Below, piece after piece: positions 59,744 to 64,000 of a stretch of 64,000 nucleotides of DNA. A program made the position numbers and the translations under genes. Below the pieces are notes generated by a model. It had not been told where the DNA came from and made no database searches. It saw nothing but the letters and a program-made list of their open reading frames with translations. How positions within the stretch are numbered: the stretch's first letter is position 1; each line of letters starts with the position of its first letter. The stretch covers positions 1,042,501 to 1,106,500 of the forward strand of contig NZ_BMWT01000001.1 of NCBI RefSeq assembly GCF_014651375.1, given 5' to 3'. This stretch comes from Tateyamaria omphalii. Its GTDB lineage: Bacteria; Pseudomonadota; Alphaproteobacteria; Rhodobacterales; Rhodobacteraceae.

Positions 59744-61885
59744 ATGATCTCTGACGACGATCTGATCGCGCTGGTCCGCAACTACAACCCCAAGACAAAC
59801 GAAGACCTGATCCGCCGGGCGTATGCTTTTGGTGGCCAGATGCATGATGGGCAATTCCGGCATTCCGGGGAGCCCTACTTTTCGCATCCGGTCGCTGTTG
59901 CCGCAATCCTGACTGAGCAGCAGCTGGACGATGCCACCATCGTCACCGCCCTTCTGCATGACACTATTGAGGACACCAAGGCCAGCTATGCCATGGTATC
60001 CGAACTGTTCGGAGAAGAGGTTGCCAAGTTGGTGGACGGCGTCACCAAGTTGACCAACCTGCAGCTGTCGAGTGTCGAGACGAAACAAGCTGAAAACTTC
60101 CGCAAGCTGTTCATGGCGATGTCCAAGGATATGCGCGTCATCCTGGTCAAGCTCAGTGACCGCCTGCACAATATGCGCACCATCAAGTCCATGCGCCCGG
60201 ACAAGCAGGTTCAGAAAGCTCGCGAGACAATGGACATCTTCGCCCCCCTTGCTGGTCGCATGGGGATGCAATGGATGCGGGAGGAACTGGAAGATCTGGC
60301 ATTCAAGGTGCTCAACCCCGATGCGCGATCTTCCATCATTCGCCGTTTCATCACGATGCAGCGTGAAACTGGAGACGTCATCCAGCGCATTACTGGCGAT
60401 ATGCGATTTGAGCTGGAAAAGGTGCATATCGAGGCGGAAGTGTTTGGCCGCGCCAAGAAACCGTATTCCATTTGGCGCAAGATGCAGGAAAAGGATCAGT
60501 CCTTTTCCCGTCTGTCCGACATCTACGGCTTTCGCGTGATCACGGGTTCGGAAGAAGACTGCTATCGCGCCCTAGGGGCCATTCATCAGCGGTGGCGCGC
60601 GGTGCCGGGACGGTTCAAGGACTACATCAGCCAACCAAAAACCAACGGGTACCGGTCTATCCACACCACCGTATCAGGTCGCGATGGAAAACGCGTCGAG
60701 GTGCAAATCCGCACCCGTCAGATGCACGATGTGGCGGAAACGGGTGTAGCTGCGCACTGGTCCTATCGTGACGGTGTACGGTCTCAGAACCCGTTTGCTG
60801 TTGATCCGGCAAAGTGGATTTCGCAACTGACCGAACAGTTTGACAGTGAAGAGGACCACGAAGACTTCCTCGAGGCCGTTAAGCTGGAGATGTACTCCGA
60901 CCAGGTGTTCTGCTTCACTCCAAAGGGTGAAGTGGTGAAGTTGCCGAGGGGAGCGACGCCCATCGACTTTGCTTACGCGATTCACACAAGGATCGGAAAC
61001 GCCTGTGTCGGGGCCAAAGTCGATGGGATGCGTGTGCCATTGTGGACTCGCGTCAAAAACGGCCAGTCGGTTGATATCATCACCGCCGAGGGCCAGACAC
61101 CACAAGCAACATGGCTGGAAATTGCTACGACTGGCAAAGCCAAGACAGCCATCCGTCGGTCTCTTCGCGAGGCCGATCGTGATCGGTTCATCACACTGGG
61201 GCGTGAGTTGGCCCGATCCGCTTTTGCCCATGTACGCAAGAAGGCCACGGACAAGGCGCTGGATGCCGCTGCCAAACGATTGCGACTTAAGAATGCGGAT
61301 GAGGTGTTGGCGCGCCTTGGGTCTGCCGAGTTGACTGGGCGTGAGGTTGTGCAAGCCATCTACCCCGATCTTACACCGAAGTCTGGCAAGCAGGTGGATG
61401 CCCGCCGCGCCGTGATTGGGCTTTTGCCTGGTCAATCGTTCCAGCGCGCAACATGCTGCGAGCCTTTGCCGGGAGAGCGTATTGTCGGGATTACCTTCAG
61501 GGGTGAAGGCGTGGTGGTGCACGCCATCGACTGCGCCCGCCTTGTCGAGTATGAAAAGCAACCTGACCGCTGGTTGGATTTGCATTGGCATGATGGCAGC
61601 CATCCGGCGGTGTATGGGGTGACGCTTGATCTGACCATTGGCAACGACGCTGGTGTTCTGGGACGCATTTGCACATTGATTGGCGAGAGCAGGGCCAATA
61701 TTTCAAATCTCGAATTCGTGGATCGTAAACCTGACTTCTTTAGGTTGATGGTCTACGTAGAGCTTCGGGACGCCCAGCATTTGCATACGCTGATGGGGGC
61801 GCTTCAAGCAGAGAGTGATGTGGCTGCCATTGACCGCTTCCGTCGCCCCGAGCCACCGGCAGGGCAAGCGATGGTCTCGGGATAA
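59744..61885 (+). CDS. spoT: Bifunctional (p)ppGpp synthetase/hydrolase (RelA/SpoT homologue)
   Basis: A 713-residue stringent-response enzyme. HD hydrolase domain, about residues 20-150, with intact His and His-Asp (YFSHPVAVAAILTEQQ, TALLHDTIEDT); synthetase domain about 220-340 (IYGFRVITGSEEDCYRALGA, YISQPKTNGYRSIHTTVSG); TGS domain about 385-450 (VFCFTPKGEVVKLPRGATP); and C-terminal ACT domain from about 640 (GVLGRICTLIGESRANISNL). Both activities look intact, as expected for the single Rsh of alphaproteobacteria. Twenty-one bases after rpoZ. Confidence 0.97.
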   Translation: MISDDDLIALVRNYNPKTNEDLIRRAYAFGGQMHDGQFRHSGEPYFSHPVAVAAILTEQQLDDATIVTALLHDTIEDTKASYAMVSELFGEEVAKLVDGVTKLTNLQLSSVETKQAENFRKLFMAMSKDMRVILVKLSDRLHNMRTIKSMRPDKQVQKARETMDIFAPLAGRMGMQWMREELEDLAFKVLNPDARSSIIRRFITMQRETGDVIQRITGDMRFELEKVHIEAEVFGRAKKPYSIWRKMQEKDQSFSRLSDIYGFRVITGSEEDCYRALGAIHQRWRAVPGRFKDYISQPKTNGYRSIHTTVSGRDGKRVEVQIRTRQMHDVAETGVAAHWSYRDGVRSQNPFAVDPAKWISQLTEQFDSEEDHEDFLEAVKLEMYSDQVFCFTPKGEVVKLPRGATPIDFAYAIHTRIGNACVGAKVDGMRVPLWTRVKNGQSVDIITAEGQTPQATWLEIATTGKAKTAIRRSLREADRDRFITLGRELARSAFAHVRKKATDKALDAAAKRLRLKNADEVLARLGSAELTGREVVQAIYPDLTPKSGKQVDARRAVIGLLPGQSFQRATCCEPLPGERIVGITFRGEGVVVHAIDCARLVEYEKQPDRWLDLHWHDGSHPAVYGVTLDLTIGNDAGVLGRICTLIGESRANISNLEFVDRKPDFFRLMVYVELRDAQHLHTLMGALQAESDVAAIDRFRRPEPPAGQAMVSG

Positions 61886-61909
61886 GGCGCAACGAAGGGC
61901 GAAAAGACA

Positions 61910-62569
61910 TTGGTGTTCAAGCGCCGCGACCCCAAGCCATTTCTGCGCGCTGTGCTGGAATTCCTCTGGCCGCGCGGTGGGTGGGGCCGTGCGTTTCAGT
62001 ATGTCAAACACCGTGTCCGTCGACTACCCGACCGCCCGGAAAAGATTGCGCGCGGCATTTGGGCGGGTGTCTTCACGACCTTCACGCCGTTTTATGGCCT
62101 GCATTTCTTTGTCGCGGCCATTATCGCAACGGCCATGCGTGGAAACATTGTTGCGTCTTTGATGGCGACCTTTTTTGGCAACCCGCTGACCTATGTTCCG
62201 ATCGGCGTTGTGTCACTGCAGACAGGCCACTGGCTGCTTGGGGCCGAAATGAAGGAAGAAACGGAACGTTCCTTTGGGGGCAAGTTCGTCGATGCGGGGT
62301 CGGATCTGTGGCAAAACCTGAAGCATGTGCTGATCGGAGAGCCACGGGACTGGACCAAGCTGAGCATCTTCTATGACGAGATTTTCTTTCCCTACCTGAT
62401 TGGTGGCATCATTCCCGGCATTATTGCAGCAACCATCTGCTACTACGTGTCGGTGCCCGTCATTCGCGCCTATCAGAAGCGGCGCAGGGGAGCGATCAAG
62501 GCAAAGTTCGAGGCGCTGAAGGCGAAGGCGGCAAGCAAGGCTGCCGCAGCAAAGCCAAAGACCGACTAG
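61910..62569 (+). CDS. DUF2062 family membrane protein
   Basis: A 219-residue protein. ARGIWAGVFTTFTPFYGLHF near residue 47 and ASLMATFFGNPLTYVPIGV near 82 are the DUF2062 signatures; membrane helices lie at about 50-75, 80-105 and 160-185, followed by a Lys/Ala-rich cytoplasmic tail (KAKAASKAAAAKPKTD). Function unknown. The start is TTG 61910 or the adjacent GTG 61913. Twenty-four bases after the Rsh gene, so probably cotranscribed. Confidence 0.9.
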   Translation: MVFKRRDPKPFLRAVLEFLWPRGGWGRAFQYVKHRVRRLPDRPEKIARGIWAGVFTTFTPFYGLHFFVAAIIATAMRGNIVASLMATFFGNPLTYVPIGVVSLQTGHWLLGAEMKEETERSFGGKFVDAGSDLWQNLKHVLIGEPRDWTKLSIFYDEIFFPYLIGGIIPGIIAATICYYVSVPVIRAYQKRRRGAIKAKFEALKAKAASKAAAAKPKTD

Positions 62570-62654
62570 CGACTTGGTACAATTTTTCGGCTTTGTCCGT
62601 ATGTTCAGGCATTTGCTTCCGCACTAGGTTGAGCGCGAAGACATTGGAAGGACG

Positions 62655-63422
62655 ATGCCGATGACAGCCCCGCTGGGACAACTTCGCCTTGGTGTGAATA
62701 TCGATCACGTGGCCACGGTGCGCAACGCACGCGGTGGCGATACACCGGACCCGCTGCGCGCGGCAAAACTGGCAGAGGCGGCGGGCGCGGATGGGATCAC
62801 GGCCCACTTGCGCGAAGATCGCAGGCATATTTCTGATGCCGATATCGAAGGGCTGATGGATGTTTTGTCGGTGCCGCTGAATTTCGAGATGGCAGCGACC
62901 GAAGAGATGCAGTCCATTGCGTTGCGCCACAAGCCGCATGCCGTCTGCATCGTTCCAGAAAAGCGCGAAGAGCGGACGACTGAGGGTGGCCTAGAGGTTG
63001 CGCGGGAAGAAAACCGTTTGGCCCATTTTATTGCACCCCTGCGTGAGGCGGGTTGCCGGGTGTCCATCTTCATTGCAGCCGACAAGCGTCAGATTGAGGC
63101 TGCTCACCGTATCGGTGCACAGGTGATTGAGTTGCACTCCGGTGCCTATTGCGATGCCCATCACGAAGGGCGTTTTGATGACTGCGACCGAGAACTGGAG
63201 GCGATGCGCGAGATGTCGAGTTTCGCGCATTCGCTGGGACTAGAAGTGCATGTGGGCCATGGTCTGACCTATGAAACCGTGTCACCGGTCGCTGCCTTTC
63301 CAGAGGTGATGGAACTGAACATCGGGCATTTCCTGATTGGCGAGGCCATTTTCCTGGGGCTTGACCCGGCCATTCGCGAAATGCGGCGCCTCATGGATGA
63401 GGCGCGCGAGGTCATCACGTGA
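62655..63422 (+). CDS. pdxJ: Pyridoxine 5'-phosphate synthase
   Basis: A 255-residue TIM-barrel enzyme joining 1-deoxyxylulose 5-phosphate and 3-amino-2-oxopropyl phosphate. [20 protein letters not shown] is the invariant opening, [20 protein letters not shown] carries active-site His/Arg, and [17 protein letters not shown] with [17 protein letters not shown] the phosphate loops. Normal length. Its stop overlaps the start of the next small gene (TGATG). The acpS gene that often follows pdxJ is not here. Confidence 0.97.
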   Translation: MPMTAPLGQLRLGVNIDHVATVRNARGGDTPDPLRAAKLAEAAGADGITAHLREDRRHISDADIEGLMDVLSVPLNFEMAATEEMQSIALRHKPHAVCIVPEKREERTTEGGLEVAREENRLAHFIAPLREAGCRVSIFIAADKRQIEAAHRIGAQVIELHSGAYCDAHHEGRFDDCDRELEAMREMSSFAHSLGLEVHVGHGLTYETVSPVAAFPEVMELNIGHFLIGEAIFLGLDPAIREMRRLMDEAREVIT

Positions 63423-63871
63423 TGCGCTTGTCGGCCCTGCTTTTTGCTTTGATGTGTGCCATTTCCGTGCCTCCGGCGAAGGGGCAACACAGCGAATGGC
63501 CTGATCTGGACCAACTGTTGTTTTCGACTTTGACGGCGTCGGGTACGGCAGAGGCGTCTTTCTGGTTGCCGGATCAAGCGGATCCCGCAGCGGCAACGCG
63601 GGCTTTGGGCATTGTTTACGAGCACATACCCGGTTCAGCCGGGAACACGTCTATCGCGGTGGGCCTTTTTCAGCGAACAACTGCAGGTTGGGGATTTGTC
63701 GGTCCGGTTGAGAACGTGTTTGGGCATTTGCCAAGTGACGCAACATTTGGTCCGACCCATGTAGAGCTGACCACAATCATGCCGGGGCCGGATGACCCAC
63801 GATGCTGTCCAACACTGCCTGTGCGCTGGCGCATCAGCCTTGCATCTCGGACAGTACAGCGCTTGAATTGA
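63422..63871 (+). CDS. Exported protein of unknown function
   Basis: A 149-residue precursor from ATG 63422 (a GTG one codon upstream is possible). Residues 1-22 are a signal peptide ([19 protein letters not shown]). The mature part (WPDLDQLLFSTLTASGTAEA, IVYEHIPGSAGNTSIAVGLF, GWGFVGPVENVFG, CCPTLPVRWRI) reads as a strand-rich periplasmic domain with a Cys-Cys pair near the end. No family recognised. Overlaps pdxJ by one base. Confidence 0.75.
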   Translation: MRLSALLFALMCAISVPPAKGQHSEWPDLDQLLFSTLTASGTAEASFWLPDQADPAAATRALGIVYEHIPGSAGNTSIAVGLFQRTTAGWGFVGPVENVFGHLPSDATFGPTHVELTTIMPGPDDPRCCPTLPVRWRISLASRTVQRLN

Positions 63872-63905
63872 CCGGCGTGAGGCCAAAAACGAGGGGACCC
63901 GCTGG

Positions 63906-64000
63906 ATGATCCGCCACTGTGTGTTTTTACGTCTGTCACCCAAAGCTGATACGGCAGAGCTGGACAAGATCATGCTGGATCTTGAGGATTTGGTGCGGCG
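63906..64000 (+). CDS. Dabb-domain (stress-responsive A/B barrel) protein, 3' end outside window
   Basis: Thirty-one codons are visible from ATG 63906 without a stop: MIRHCVFLRLSPKADTAELD followed by KIMLDLEDLVR. The pattern of M-x-x-H-x-V-x-F-x-L then a helix is the opening of the Dabb (stress-responsive alpha/beta barrel) family. It runs off the right edge. The upstream gap to the exported protein is 34 bases, so it may belong to the pdxJ transcript. Confidence 0.7.
   Translation, partial: MIRHCVFLRLSPKADTAELDKIMLDLEDLVR

Overview
The window is chromosomal DNA from an alphaproteobacterium, most likely a marine member of the Rhodobacteraceae (Roseobacter group). The reasons are: gene content and protein style typical of that family; an F0 ATP synthase operon (atpI-B-E-F'-F) separate from F1; tandem peptide deformylase copies in front of fmt; CtrA-type TTAA-N7-TTAA boxes; and frequent GTG/TTG starts with 1-4 base gene overlaps. 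Assignments were made by reading motifs, not by database search.

Layout. 1-9.9 kb: a leftward ffh operon (ffh, NIPSNAP, two GNAT acetyltransferases), an orphan cytochrome c, a DinB-fold protein, azoR with a divergent LysR gene and a DMT exporter, a GT61 glycosyltransferase with an ArsR regulator, and a second LysR regulator. 10.1-12.8 kb: the F0 ATP synthase operon, closed by a clear terminator. 12.9-25 kb: a GntR/FadR regulator, a lipoprotein, smc, a lytic transglycosylase overlapping two cobalamin genes (cbiB, cobC), an atypical receiver protein under a CtrA-like box, a glutathionyl-hydroquinone reductase and a sulfotransferase.

25.1-47.5 kb is the most distinctive region. A complete but streamlined type II secretion system (prepilin peptidase, gspK, G, J, I, H, F, D, C, M, L, E) sits beside a 1,210-residue secreted protein with a discoidin-like domain and a heparinase/alginate-lyase-like body. 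Next come a ROK repressor, an SGNH hydrolase, a three-gene CUT2-type sugar ABC transporter with a single-domain ATPase, an FGGY kinase and a fucose-isomerase-like protein. I infer one unit: secrete a lyase, import the sugar released, isomerise and phosphorylate it. The secretin carries its own lipobox, as in HxcQ-type self-piloting systems.

47.5-64 kb: a MalY-type C-S lyase; three consecutive peptide deformylase genes (the third without catalytic residues) and fmt; two small exported proteins (one with a 13-residue tandem repeat, one His/Lys-rich); a leftward operon of LysE exporter, DUF1905 protein (split by an in-frame amber codon), DUF3429, methyltransferase and rnhA; a DUF2087 protein; ispH; a LuxR-type regulator whose start lies inside a 24-bp inverted repeat; an NYN-domain protein; then folK, rpoZ, a RelA/SpoT homologue, a DUF2062 protein, pdxJ, an exported protein and the start of a Dabb-domain gene.

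No tRNA, rRNA, CRISPR array, prophage or intact insertion sequence was recognised.
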